Shown here: positions 40,759 through 48,734 of the stretch, one piece after another
How positions within the stretch are numbered: the stretch's first letter is position 1
Layout: the number at the start of each line of letters is the position of its first letter
Made by a program: the position numbers and the translations under genes
Notes under the pieces: model-generated
The model's input: only the letters and a program-made list of their open reading frames with translations
Told to the model about the DNA's origin: nothing
The model's database searches: none
Assembly: GCA_030152275.1 (NCBI GenBank)
Contig: JASLHF010000027.1
Span: forward strand, 1-64,000
Direction: 5' to 3'
Origin: Acinetobacter sp.
GTDB lineage: Bacteria > Pseudomonadota > Gammaproteobacteria > Pseudomonadales > Moraxellaceae
Length of the DNA: 64,000 nt

Positions 40759-42762
40759 GTGGATGAAAAGAATCCTCGTAATTTAAGGCTGAACTTTGCT
40801 AAAACGGCTGGCCAATCAAATCCTAAAAACCTTAATTTAAACTTTGGAAAAAGCAGTGAATCGAAAGATGTATCTGCTTTTTTTATTGCTGAGATTCCGG
40901 TACCGGCTTTAAGTATTGATGCGGATACGCTGCAAACAGGTGATGCGCTCGCACATATTGTGATTGAGATTCAGCAGCCTGTTTTAGAGCTCGATGTCAC
41001 AAGTACCATTTTGCCTCCAGAGTATGCGGGTATTTATGCTGAAGTCTCAGCACCGGTACTTAGTATTCAGGCTGAATATGATTTTAATGTATCGCGCTAT
41101 ACGACAGCGGATCGATCCGAACAGTTTGAAAAAACTTTAAGGCTCACTCAAGAGACATATACACCGTATCAAACAGTAAATAAGTTTAAAGATCAGGTTT
41201 CGGTTAATCATCAGCATGCTGAAAAGCTCAAAGCTATGGGCGGTGATACTTATCAAAATGTGGCTCAGCTCAAAGATCAGCAAAAACTTGGTTGGCATGA
41301 AACAGTTGCAACTGAAAGGCATCAAAGCGATATCTATCAAAGCAATGAGTTACGCAGAAGATTAAATAAGAGCATTTGGCAGGAAACTGAAAAGCAGACT
41401 GTAATAACGTCCGATCATTACGACTACAACATTGAGACAAGAAAATCCACTTTGAGCTGGTGGCAACAGGCGATTCAAATAGGGATTACGCGCGGTTTTG
41501 GTTTTAATGCCTCAGTCTGGCTTCAAGTCATGGAGCGCTTGCGTTATCAGCAAACAGGAAAGCCTAAAATAGGTGCATGGGTTGAACCGCCAATTCCTGA
41601 ACCTGGTCGCCCACCCTATGTGGGTTCTGGTCATTTAAATTTCTGTTGTAAGAAAGCTTCGGTCGATCCTCTCGATATTGTTCTTAATTTCACAGATGAG
41701 CGCTGTGATCCAGCACCGCCAGAGCATCTGGATAATAAAAAGGTTTATTTCATTATGAATGAGGGATATTTAAAGCGCATCAGTGATGGTGCGCCAATTG
41801 AAGTGAAAAGCCTAAATCTCTCTATCGACCGTGATTCATGGTGCTGGAGCTTCAGCGCATCATTGCCGTTTACTGAAGAATCGAAGGTAAATACGGATGA
41901 CGATTATGTTGAAGTTGAGCTCGGGCTAAATGGCTTTGTGTGGCGTTTCTTGATTGAATCCAATACCAGCAACCAACAGTTTGCCAGCACGGATATTCAA
42001 ATCAAAGGACGTTCACTTACAGCGATGCTGGCAGAAGAAGCTGGCACCCGCAGCTATAATCAAACGATCGCAGCATCGTCCGCGCAGCTGGCGCAGGCCG
42101 AATTGCAGCGTATAACCTTAGATTCACCGTTTAGCCTGCAGTGGTCATTGGTGGATGAATTGGGTTGGAATGTGCCGGCAAATGCCTGGTCATATGCTGA
42201 ACTGACACCAATTAAGGCCATTCAGGAAATTGCCGAAGGTGCGGGCGGGTTTGTTTCATCTCACACGTCTGAGCGCAAGCTGCTTATTCAACCGCGGTAT
42301 GCACATGCCCCGTGGGAGTGGGTTGGTTTAACGCCGGAAGTATCAATCCCATTTAATCTTGTGCTGCAGCGTACAAGAGAGAAAGACTTCAAGCCGGACT
42401 ACAACGCCGTAACCGCGGCTGCTGAACATCAGGGCATCCAAGCTGTTGTGAAACGCGAGGGCACAGCAGGCGATAAAATGGCGCCAACCGTCGTTACGCC
42501 TTTTATTAACTCCGAACAGCCAGCCCGAAGCATGGCCAAATCTGAATTATCAAAATACGGTAAAAAGTGGATGTACCAGGACACCATCCCGTTGCATCCA
42601 GATATTGGGGTCATTCTACCCAGTCAAATCATCGGCATGCAGGATAAGGATTTAAGCACTTGGAATGGTCATAGCTATGGCACATCAATTTCAGCAAGCT
42701 GGGATGGTGATGCCGGTCTTAAGATTCGGCAGACATTTACTGTGGAGCGCTATATTGAATGA
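40759..42762 (+). CDS. Tail hub/baseplate protein, 667 aa
   Basis: GTG start at 40759 (MDEKNPRNLRLNF); an overlapping ATG two bases earlier opens only a short frame. N-terminal NLRLNF and NLNLNF repeats recur as DIVLNF at ~residue 310. A helical middle (~110-270) precedes a C-terminal half with IKGRSLTAMLAEEAGTR, AIQEIAEGAGGFVSSH and PSQIIGMQDKD, which resemble phage late-control/hub (gpD-like) domains. GC content rises in the C-terminal third (42.0-42.8 kb), another mosaic joint. Confidence 0.65.
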   Translation: MDEKNPRNLRLNFAKTAGQSNPKNLNLNFGKSSESKDVSAFFIAEIPVPALSIDADTLQTGDALAHIVIEIQQPVLELDVTSTILPPEYAGIYAEVSAPVLSIQAEYDFNVSRYTTADRSEQFEKTLRLTQETYTPYQTVNKFKDQVSVNHQHAEKLKAMGGDTYQNVAQLKDQQKLGWHETVATERHQSDIYQSNELRRRLNKSIWQETEKQTVITSDHYDYNIETRKSTLSWWQQAIQIGITRGFGFNASVWLQVMERLRYQQTGKPKIGAWVEPPIPEPGRPPYVGSGHLNFCCKKASVDPLDIVLNFTDERCDPAPPEHLDNKKVYFIMNEGYLKRISDGAPIEVKSLNLSIDRDSWCWSFSASLPFTEESKVNTDDDYVEVELGLNGFVWRFLIESNTSNQQFASTDIQIKGRSLTAMLAEEAGTRSYNQTIAASSAQLAQAELQRITLDSPFSLQWSLVDELGWNVPANAWSYAELTPIKAIQEIAEGAGGFVSSHTSERKLLIQPRYAHAPWEWVGLTPEVSIPFNLVLQRTREKDFKPDYNAVTAAAEHQGIQAVVKREGTAGDKMAPTVVTPFINSEQPARSMAKSELSKYGKKWMYQDTIPLHPDIGVILPSQIIGMQDKDLSTWNGHSYGTSISASWDGDAGLKIRQTFTVERYIE

Positions 42763-42992
42763 AAAACATTTGGAAGCAATTCATTGATGATGTACTGCCG
42801 AGCAAACCCATTAATTTGGGGGAGATTACTGCAATTTATGGTGACGGCCAGTATTCTGTAAACCTAGTAGGTGGCGGCTCTATTCGGGCATATTCAGATC
42901 AGAATTTGAATATTGGCGATAAAGTCAAAATTACTGGCAGTAGGATTAATTCAAAAGCGCCGGACCTGCCAATTTATCAACTTGAAATTTAA
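42759..42992 (+). CDS. Small tail protein, OB-fold-like, 77 aa
   Basis: INLGEITAIYGDGQYSVNLVGGGSIRAYSDQNLNIGDKVKITGSRI is an OB-type barrel as in baseplate spike N-termini. Overlaps the hub gene stop by 4 bp. Last tail gene before a terminator. Confidence 0.65.
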   Translation: MKNIWKQFIDDVLPSKPINLGEITAIYGDGQYSVNLVGGGSIRAYSDQNLNIGDKVKITGSRINSKAPDLPIYQLEI

Positions 42993-42997
42993 TCAAC

Positions 42998-43019
42998 GGC
43001 ACCTTCGGGTGCTTTTTTA
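42998..43019 (+). terminator. Terminator closing the tail operon
   Basis: GGCACCTTCGGGTGC followed by TTTTTT. Confidence 0.88.
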
Positions 43020-43043
43020 TTGCCTAAAAATTAGGGGAATTTA

Positions 43044-43430
43044 ATGGAGCCTGTCTCTACAAGTGGTTTTGCAGCTTTTTTAAAATTTTACGGTGCTGCG
43101 ATTGCTGTCACATTAGCGATTGGCTTAGTTGCTACCGTAGTTATTATGATGCGCTTACCACGCTCACCACAAGAATGGGCTGTGGGCTTAATTTGTACAG
43201 TAGTTTCTAGCCTTACTGGAGGCGCATTTATTATTGTGAAATGGGGCTTACATGAATGGGTAACAGATATATGGGGAATGATTGCCTTAGGCGGTTTCTT
43301 CTTTATCTGTGGGCTACCTGGCTGGGCTGTTGTCCGCTGGACTTTTAATTTTATTAATAAACAAGAAGGGAAAACGATTATTGAAGTTGTAAAAGAACTT
43401 AAAGACGTAAGAAATGATCTTAGAAAATAA
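43044..43430 (+). CDS. Putative holin
   Basis: 128 aa, three membrane segments (~17-36, ~46-66, ~75-95) and a charged, helical C-terminus (IIEVVKELKDVRNDLRK). Lies between tail genes and endolysin, where holins sit. The N-terminal EPVSTSGFAAFLKFYGAAIAVTLAIGL and W-rich loop resemble proteins annotated as holins in Acinetobacter phages. Confidence 0.65.
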   Translation: MEPVSTSGFAAFLKFYGAAIAVTLAIGLVATVVIMMRLPRSPQEWAVGLICTVVSSLTGGAFIIVKWGLHEWVTDIWGMIALGGFFFICGLPGWAVVRWTFNFINKQEGKTIIEVVKELKDVRNDLRK

Positions 43431-43449
43431 TCAAACATCTTAAAAAGTA

Positions 43450-43482
43450 AAAAGCCAAGAACTGCAATTCTTGGCTTTTTTA
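43450..43482 (+). terminator. Terminator
   Basis: AAAAGCCAAGA-ACTGCAA-TTCTTGGCTTTT with T-run. Confidence 0.9.
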
Positions 43483-43519
43483 TTTCCAAAACTTTAATAA
43501 AAGGATCAGAAAAATATTC

Positions 43520-43693
43520 ATGTCCGATAATTTTAACACCAAACCCGATATCAGCATAGAGGGAAAAATGAGCGAAAAAGATACAGGAAAAGTAGCCATC
43601 ATTATGGCGTGGGGTAAGTCTATTTCACTGGTGGTTGGTAGTCTTACAGGTGCAATAGTCGCTATAACAGCATTAATGAAATGGATTGTGTGA
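43520..43693 (+). CDS. Small membrane protein of the lysis region, 57 aa (copy A)
   Basis: MSDNFNTKPDISIEGKMSEKD then one membrane helix (~30-54, ending LMKWIV). The EGKMSE motif recurs in the protein at 43888 (DGKMSE), with one similar helix and a basic end. Likely holin/antiholin-type or structural small proteins; unknown. Confidence 0.6.
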   Translation: MSDNFNTKPDISIEGKMSEKDTGKVAIIMAWGKSISLVVGSLTGAIVAITALMKWIV

Positions 43694-43694
43694 T

Positions 43695-43763
43695 ATGCCA
43701 GTATGGAGATTTATAGCAATTTTTCTGACGATAATTATTTGTACATATATTTGGAGAATGTAA
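43695..43763 (+). CDS. 22-aa transmembrane peptide
   Basis: MPVWRFIAIFLTIII-CTYIWRM, a single helix bounded by Arg. Starts 1 bp after the previous stop region (TGATATG), so translation could be coupled. Very short; real expression uncertain. Confidence 0.35.
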   Translation: MPVWRFIAIFLTIIICTYIWRM

Positions 43764-43862
43764 GCCGACCCCTTAGAGATCGGTTTTTATTTTCTGTGCA
43801 CCGAAAGGTGCTTTTTTTATACCCAAAGAAAAACCCCGATGTTGGAAGCACCGGGGTTTTTT
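43764..43862 (+). terminator. Three consecutive hairpin terminators
   Basis: CCGA/TCGG with T-run (43764-43790), GCACC-GAAA-GGTGC with seven T (43798-43818), and AACCCCG/CGGGGTT with T-run (43832-43862). Three within 100 bp is unusual and would strongly separate late genes from the next unit. Confidence 0.8.
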
Positions 43863-43887
43863 CATATCAACCAAAAGGAAAGGAGAC

Positions 43888-44058
43888 ATGATTAATCTAT
43901 ATGCAAATCATACATCAAATTCAAAATTAAAGGTAGATGGAAAAATGAGCGAACAAGGGGCAGATCGTGCTGGATTGTTGCAATCCATTGCTTTGATTAT
44001 CTTTGCTTTATCTTCGGTAATTACTGCGATAAGTATTCTTGTATGGGCAATTAAATAG
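43888..44058 (+). CDS. Small membrane protein of the lysis region, 56 aa (copy B)
   Basis: MINLYANHTSNSKLKVDGKMSEQG then a membrane helix (~31-54, ILVWAIK end). Strong AAAGGAAAGGAG ribosome site. Shares the (E/D)GKMSE motif with copy A at 43520; the two flank the triple terminator. Confidence 0.6.
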   Translation: MINLYANHTSNSKLKVDGKMSEQGADRAGLLQSIALIIFALSSVITAISILVWAIK

Positions 44059-44107
44059 ATCCAATGCAACCAAACTAAGTTAGATATCGCTTTTATTGTC
44101 AGTGTAT

Positions 44108-44127
44108 GCGCCATAAGGCGCTTTTTT
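44108..44127 (+). terminator. Terminator before the endolysin
   Basis: GCGCC-ATAA-GGCGC followed by seven T. The in-frame ATG at 44106 lies in this hairpin and is not the endolysin start. Confidence 0.88.
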
Positions 44128-44147
44128 TGTGTCTAAAGGAAAGTGAA

Positions 44148-44738
44148 ATGAGTAAGAAATTAACAACAGCACAAATTGAAAATCAAGCAAAGTTGCTAGG
44201 GGTAGAAACTGCAGCATTGCGGGCTGTGATAGACGTTGAATGTAAAGGATCTGGTTTTAATGCTGATAATACACCAGTCATTCTGTTTGAACGTCATGTA
44301 ATGCGGCAGCGTTTGATCGCGAATGGCCAATCAAAAATTGCTGATCAGATGATGATTAAGCGCCCTGATCTTTGCAGTAAAAGTACAGGTGGTTATGGCT
44401 TATCTTCTACTCAGCATGGTCGATTGAATGCTGCAGCGCAATATCATCGTGCATCTGCACTTGAATCGGCAAGTTGGGGCATTGGGCAGGTAATGGGGTA
44501 TCACTGGGAAGCGCTTGGTTATGCATCCCTACAGACTTTTATCAATGCGATGTATAAAGATGAGTCCTCACAGCTTGATGCCATGTGCCGATATATTAAG
44601 GTGAATGGCCTAGTCAATGCATTGAAAAATAAAGATTGGAAATCATTTGCACGTGGCTACAACGGAGCGGCTTATGCAAAGAATAACTATGATGTGAAGT
44701 TGGCGAACGCCTATAAAATTTACCGAGATCAAAATTAG
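44148..44738 (+). CDS. Endolysin, N-acetylmuramidase (DUF3380)
   Basis: 196 aa from ATG 44148 (MSKKLTTAQIENQAKLLGVE), with AAAGGAAAG upstream. VIDVECKGSGFNADNTPVILFERHVM contains the catalytic Glu, and ALESASWGIGQVMGYHWEALGY and SFARGYNGAAYAKNNYDVKL are family signatures. Cuts peptidoglycan at lysis. It has no signal peptide, so release depends on a holin. Confidence 0.92.
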   Translation: MSKKLTTAQIENQAKLLGVETAALRAVIDVECKGSGFNADNTPVILFERHVMRQRLIANGQSKIADQMMIKRPDLCSKSTGGYGLSSTQHGRLNAAAQYHRASALESASWGIGQVMGYHWEALGYASLQTFINAMYKDESSQLDAMCRYIKVNGLVNALKNKDWKSFARGYNGAAYAKNNYDVKLANAYKIYRDQN

Positions 44739-44813
44739 TATTGCATAAAATAAACACAGTATTTTTTGTGCTTTGTTAGTGTAGAGTTTTAACTAATCTA
44801 TATAGGCCTAAGT

Positions 44814-44930
44814 ATGAAAGCGTTAGCAATTATAAGTGTGGTACTAGTATTAGGGCTGACAGGTTGTCAGCAAAAAGATAGTAATGAAAATGAAGAGACG
44901 ACAACTCCTCATACCTTAGATAAGGACTAA
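44814..44930 (+). CDS. Small lipoprotein after the endolysin
   Basis: 38 aa: MKALAIISVVLVLGLTGC has a lipobox (LTGC) and then a short acidic/Thr tail. Placed like an Rz1 outer spanin, but Rz1 proteins are usually Pro-rich and overlap an inner spanin gene, and neither is seen. It could be an entericidin-like or accessory lipoprotein. Confidence 0.5.
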   Translation: MKALAIISVVLVLGLTGCQQKDSNENEETTTPHTLDKD

Positions 44931-44960
44931 CGTCATTAATGTTTCACTCATTTGCTTGAA

Positions 44961-44980
44961 AAGCCCTCATTTGAGGGCTT
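44961..44980. terminator. Bidirectional terminator
   Basis: AAGCCCTCATTTGAGGGCTT, perfect 20-bp palindrome between convergent genes. The stop of the leftward gene lies inside it. Near-identical stems occur at 46797-46821 and 47701-47724. Confidence 0.8.
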
Positions 44981-45338
44981 CTTGAAATACATCTTCCGAA
45001 TCATTTAAGTTCGTATCTTCAATAATGTGACCAATAAATTTAGCTTTAATTACAAGCGGAACAGTCTGAAGGTTTTCAACATTGCCTTTCAATAAATATC
45101 CTTCAGGTTCTGGGTGGCAAACGAGATTGAGTCTTAGCTTACCTAAATTACCAAAAAAAGAATGTGCCTCAATGTTGTGTTTGCTTAATTCAAGAATTAC
45201 TTGTTCATCGCTCAATTTACCAGAATAGGTATAGATTGTATCGCCGCCATTGGCTATGCCATTGTTTACAATCAAAATACCAGTTCCAAAATCAATATTT
45301 TTACTTTTGAATATCAGTAAATAAATTCCATTATTCAT
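44967..45338 (-). CDS. GrlR-like regulator
   Basis: 123 aa. GIYLLIFKSKNIDFGTGILIVNNGIANGGDTIYTYSGKL is the signature of the GrlR family (negative regulator of the LEE type III secretion activator GrlA). The fold is a lipocalin-like barrel. Here there is no GrlA-like gene, so the ligand or partner must differ. Leftward, after a small membrane lipoprotein-like gene in the same unit. Confidence 0.75.
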   Translation of the reverse strand: MNNGIYLLIFKSKNIDFGTGILIVNNGIANGGDTIYTYSGKLSDEQVILELSKHNIEAHSFFGNLGKLRLNLVCHPEPEGYLLKGNVENLQTVPLVIKAKFIGHIIEDTNLNDSEDVFQEALK

Positions 45339-45350
45339 TTGGGTTCTCGA

Positions 45351-45509
45351 TTATATATTGCTATTTTGAGTGGGCTTTTCATTTTTACTATCTGCATTAT
45401 TTCCCGTGTTATCACTTTCTGCTTGATAGGTTGGTTTTTTCTGAGATTTATATTTGTTGTATAAACAACCAACTAATACACCAGCGCCAAGTAATTTTAG
45501 AAATTTCAT
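45351..45509 (-). CDS. Small membrane/lipoprotein-like protein, 52 aa
   Basis: MKFLKLLGAGVLVGCLYNKYKS is a short hydrophobic anchor with Cys at residue 15 (VGC, a poor lipobox), followed by a polar Asn/Lys/Ser tail. GAGG ribosome site. 12 bp before the GrlR-like gene and in the same direction. The 254 bp before it (45510-45763) are AT-rich and hold no gene I can support. Confidence 0.5.
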   Translation of the reverse strand: MKFLKLLGAGVLVGCLYNKYKSQKKPTYQAESDNTGNNADSKNEKPTQNSNI

Positions 45510-45763
45510 TTTTAATACCTCTTTTATAATTCATTAATTAAAAATAGCATGTATGTGTTTAAGTTTTACAATTGATATTGTAATTAAATATATTTATTTT
45601 TCTTAATTTGATAATATATTTATAAGGTTATATTTAATATGATTATTTTATTTTTGTGGGTAAATGATAATATTTTTTGATACATCTTAATGGTATCTAT
45701 ATATTAATAATAGGTCCAAGCTGTATTTGTCACTAATAGTAATGACAAATAAAGGAAGTAGAT

Positions 45764-45949
45764 ATGCAAAACTCTAATCAATCAGGTCCTAAGCAAAATC
45801 AAGACACAAATAAACAACTTGATAGCGATCAAGACAAACAGCAACAACAGCAGCAACAGTCAGATAAACACATTCAGAGTGAAAAAGAGCCTAAACAAGA
45901 TCAGGCTCAAAAAAACAAAGAGCAGCAACAGGATAAAAAAAATAATTAA
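45764..45949 (+). CDS. Gln/Lys/Asp-rich disordered protein 1
   Basis: 61 aa, almost only Q, K, D, N, S, E (e.g. DKQQQQQQQSDKHIQSEKEPKQ). No hydrophobic core, no Cys, no aromatic residues: an intrinsically disordered hydrophilin-like protein. Good ribosome site (GGAAGTAG). A Gln-rich protein of similar style is at 53097-53384. May protect from drying or stress; inference. Confidence 0.6.
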   Translation: MQNSNQSGPKQNQDTNKQLDSDQDKQQQQQQQSDKHIQSEKEPKQDQAQKNKEQQQDKKNN

Positions 45950-46050
45950 AACTGCTCTTGTTCTCTGAACAGGGTTAAGAGGGGGGCTGACCACACTCCT
46001 TTTAACTTTGAAAAATATTTTGAAATTTAGCGTGGTTTAAGGTGAATATA

Positions 46051-46230
46051 ATGGATACAAAATTATTTGTTGAAGTGACTAATTTGAATTTTAAAAAAAT
46101 TCTGTTAACTAATGATTTTCAGCAAAATACTAATGATCTTTTGCATAGGAATAAATATGATAAGTTTTGTTATCATTTGGTTTTAAATTCAAATGCAAGA
46201 AGAGCTTATTTTAAAAATTTTATTAAATAG
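46051..46230 (+). CDS. Hypothetical protein, 59 aa
   Basis: From ATG 46051 (MDTKLFVEVTNLNFKKILL), AAGGTG 6-10 nt before. No membrane helix, basic. No family. AT-rich. Confidence 0.4.
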   Translation: MDTKLFVEVTNLNFKKILLTNDFQQNTNDLLHRNKYDKFCYHLVLNSNARRAYFKNFIK

Positions 46231-46376
46231 ATTGAAATGTTTTTATAATAATAATTTTTTTCTTTCACATTGTTCTAAATATATTACGCAGCGTTTGGTT
46301 TATGTGCATTACTTTTAATTGAGCTTGGCTTACTGTTTTAAAACTAAAAGATGAAAACAAAGCATAAAGGTAAGTT

Positions 46377-46790
46377 ATGACTCTGCAAGCTGAAAACATT
46401 AATCGCAATTCTCCATCTGAAGTAGTAAAGAAATATGGTCAATTTTTGAATGAACAAAATCTCGATAATATTCTAGGCTTGTACCACGTAAATGCAGAAA
46501 TTATTCCTGATCAATTAGCTAGCTTACAAGGAAAGGAAAATATAATTTCTTTTTATCAGAATACGTTTGCAAATATTAAAATTTTGGGCGAATTAGCCAT
46601 ACAGTCTGTGTACGAATCAACAGAAGTAGCAATTGTTAGATGCGAAGAAGTTGGAGAAGTTACAGATTTATCTAGTGGTATTAAATCAAATCATTATTTT
46701 AGAGAAATGTTTATACTGATAAAAGAAGATGATGTGTGGAAAATCTATAAATACATGTTTTCAACCAATGATAGTCAAATTGATCAATAA
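46377..46790 (+). CDS. NTF2/SnoaL-like protein
   Basis: 137 aa. SPSEVVKKYGQFLNEQNLDNILGLYHVNAEIIPDQLASLQGKENIISFYQNTF and the closing REMFILIKEDDVWKIYKYMFST match the NTF2-like cone fold (DUF4440/SnoaL type). Such proteins bind small hydrophobic ligands or act as isomerases or hydrolases; no activity can be read here. Common in Acinetobacter stress clusters. Confidence 0.75.
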   Translation: MTLQAENINRNSPSEVVKKYGQFLNEQNLDNILGLYHVNAEIIPDQLASLQGKENIISFYQNTFANIKILGELAIQSVYESTEVAIVRCEEVGEVTDLSSGIKSNHYFREMFILIKEDDVWKIYKYMFSTNDSQIDQ

Positions 46791-46796
46791 GCATAA

Positions 46797-46821
46797 AAAG
46801 CCCTCAAATGAGGGCTTTTTT
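46797..46821. terminator. Bidirectional terminator
   Basis: AAAAGCCCTCAAATGAGGGCTTTTT between two convergent genes; near-copy of the hairpins at 44961 and 47701. Confidence 0.85.
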
Positions 46822-46830
46822 AATACTAAA

Positions 46831-47064
46831 CTAAACTTGAACCCAAGTATCTTTAACTTCTTGTGAGTCTTTAGTTAGTACAATCTTATTATCAGTAATT
46901 TCGCCGACCCATGAAACTGGAATTAAGTGGTGATGGCCATCGCCATGTTTTGTAAGCTTGATTTGGTCTGATCCCTGTAAATGATCAACTTCACCAACTT
47001 TAGTACCGCAAGATGCAATAACGTCTGCATGGCTCTTAATATTGTCAACATTAATAGTAGTCAT
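46831..47064 (-). CDS. DUF2171 protein
   Basis: 77 aa. NIKSHADVIASCGTKVGEVDHLQGSDQIKLTKHGDGHHHLIPVSWVGEI is the DUF2171 pattern (PRC-barrel-like small proteins tied to stress responses). Upstream, 47065-47393 holds no gene I can support; a minus-strand CPHC zinc-knuckle-like frame at ~47340-47460 lacks a good start. Confidence 0.75.
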   Translation of the reverse strand: MTTINVDNIKSHADVIASCGTKVGEVDHLQGSDQIKLTKHGDGHHHLIPVSWVGEITDNKIVLTKDSQEVKDTWVQV

Positions 47065-47393
47065 TGGATTACTTCCCTATTTCAATGTGATTGAGCATTT
47101 AGCCTATAGCAAAAAAGCTGAGATATCAGGGATTGCAATAGAAGGGATACAAAGGGTCTTAATTTCTTACGTTCATAACCAGATAATTTACATTGTATTA
47201 TTTAGAAATAAATCTAAAATTGGTTTTTTTATAATCGATTTTAAGCATTTACGGGTAATTTTTATCACATTGAAAGGTGGAAACTTGCAAACCATAACTT
47301 AATTTGTAATCCTTTCAACCAAGGGTGTCTAGCTTAGCTAAGGCAGGTATTTGTTGTAGTCGGGCCGCTACAATGTGGACAACGAGTACCTGT

Positions 47394-47591
47394 ATGTTTA
47401 ATTGCCAGATTTTTAATCAAGTCTCTACCCAAGTATTGACTATAAAAAATGACCTTCAGCTTAATTCTGATCTTCAATTAATCAATAAATATAAATCTTC
47501 AAGTTTAGATGAGTATAAACAAGCGATTGTTTTAATATTAAAAGATCGTGGCTACACAAATATAGAGATTGGACAACTTTTAGAAAATTGA
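47394..47591 (+). CDS. Doubtful hypothetical protein, 65 aa
   Basis: From ATG 47394 (MFNCQIFNQVSTQVL). The end LDEYKQAIVLILKDRGYTNIEIGQLLEN looks like the first two helices of a helix-turn-helix that stops short, so it may be a remnant. No clear ribosome site. Confidence 0.3.
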   Translation: MFNCQIFNQVSTQVLTIKNDLQLNSDLQLINKYKSSSLDEYKQAIVLILKDRGYTNIEIGQLLEN

Positions 47592-47700
47592 TCTATACGT
47601 TGATAGATTTAGAAAAAAATCCTTTTCAAAGTGTATGTAGCTTATTTTACTTTAAGTACTTCCTTTAAAATTGAATACAAACAAAGGATTATAAAAATAG

Positions 47701-47724
47701 GAGCCCTCAATTGAGGGCTTAAAA
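47701..47724 (-). terminator. Terminator of the lipocalin gene
   Basis: AGCCCTCAATTGAGGGCT palindrome followed, leftward, by a short T-rich stretch; related to the hairpins at 44961 and 46797. Confidence 0.7.
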
Positions 47725-47725
47725 A

Positions 47726-48286
47726 TTACTTATGTTTTGTCTTAATCAGATCCGACAAATCAAACCCTATAGATTTCGCATAATTTAAGTATTCATCAAC
47801 AGTCGCTTGGTCTGGATTAGCAGTTCTGCTTAAAACCCATAGATATTTTTTGTTGGGTGTACCAACCAATGCAGTTTGATAGTTATCATCAATTTTTAAA
47901 ACCCAGTAATCACCGCGGCCTACTGGTAACCAGCGAATTGCTTTTGGTAAAAAGCTCACTTTAAGTTTAGAGTTGGCTGGTGCGTTCTGAACATAGGCTT
48001 CACCAATTGATTGGTTAAGTTTGCCGTCTGCGCTATAGCAACTATTATCGACTTTCACATTACCATTTTCATTTAAAGAATATTTAGCAGTGACGTTGTA
48101 ATCACATTTATTTTGAAAATATAACGGCTTACGTGCAATTTCATGCCATGTACCAAGATATTTATTTAAATCTACGTTTGATACTGCTTGGACTTCCGTG
48201 GTGTTTGCATTTGCTGTTGAGAGTAATGAGCCAGCAATAAGTACTGCACCACCAGCTAAAAGGAGCTTACGCGTTTTTGAATTCAT
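47726..48286 (-). CDS. Secreted lipocalin (Blc-like)
   Basis: 186 aa. Signal peptide (MNSKTRKLLLAGGAVLIAGSLL...ANA). The lipocalin box KYLGTWHEIARKPLYFQNKC opens the barrel; GDYWVLKIDDNYQTALVGTPNKKYLWVLSRT contains the other conserved motifs; NPDQATVDEYLNYAKSIGFD is the C-terminal helix. No lipobox Cys, so periplasmic rather than outer-membrane bound like E. coli Blc. Binds fatty acids or lysophospholipids in relatives; a stress-type cargo gene. Confidence 0.9.
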   Translation of the reverse strand: MNSKTRKLLLAGGAVLIAGSLLSTANANTTEVQAVSNVDLNKYLGTWHEIARKPLYFQNKCDYNVTAKYSLNENGNVKVDNSCYSADGKLNQSIGEAYVQNAPANSKLKVSFLPKAIRWLPVGRGDYWVLKIDDNYQTALVGTPNKKYLWVLSRTANPDQATVDEYLNYAKSIGFDLSDLIKTKHK

Positions 48287-48397
48287 GTTATAAGCCTGCT
48301 TTAATTTGAAAGTTAATTAATTACTATAAATTGGTTTTAAGCTCATTTTGTTTTTTTATGTATTAAGTATTTGATCTTTAATCATTGTTTAACCTTT

Positions 48398-48619
48398 CTA
48401 CTTTTTCTTCTTCGGACACTTTTTACCATTTCCACCTGGCAAGCAATCACAGGCCTGGCCATCGCCGTCGCGGTCTAGACTTTTCCAGCCAGTTTGTCTT
48501 GATTTCTTTCTCTGTTCATACCATTTCTGTGCTTGTTGCTGAGCAGAAAAGTCAGCACATTTTTTTGCATAAACTTGGATGGAAGTGAACCCCAAAACTA
48601 AAATGAGTAAAAATTTCAT
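48398..48619 (-). CDS. Secreted Excalibur-domain protein
   Basis: 73 aa. Signal peptide (MKFLLILVLGFTSIQVYA), then a helix ending in SLDRDGDGQACDCLPGG, the DxDxDGxxC Ca-binding loop of Excalibur domains. Lys-rich C-terminus. Single gene, leftward. Confidence 0.8.
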   Translation of the reverse strand: MKFLLILVLGFTSIQVYAKKCADFSAQQQAQKWYEQRKKSRQTGWKSLDRDGDGQACDCLPGGNGKKCPKKKK

Positions 48620-48734
48620 AAATTATTTTAAATTCAGAAAGTTGTAGGAATTCTAACATCAAATCTATCATGTGACAAAAAGTAAACATTTTGTTAGATT
48701 GTGTAAAAAGAAACATTAAGACTAGGGGTTAATC

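Noticed and set aside
47042..47302. 86-aa plus-strand frame upstream of DUF2171
   Set aside because: No ribosome site, overlaps the real gene start on the other strand, no recognisable features.
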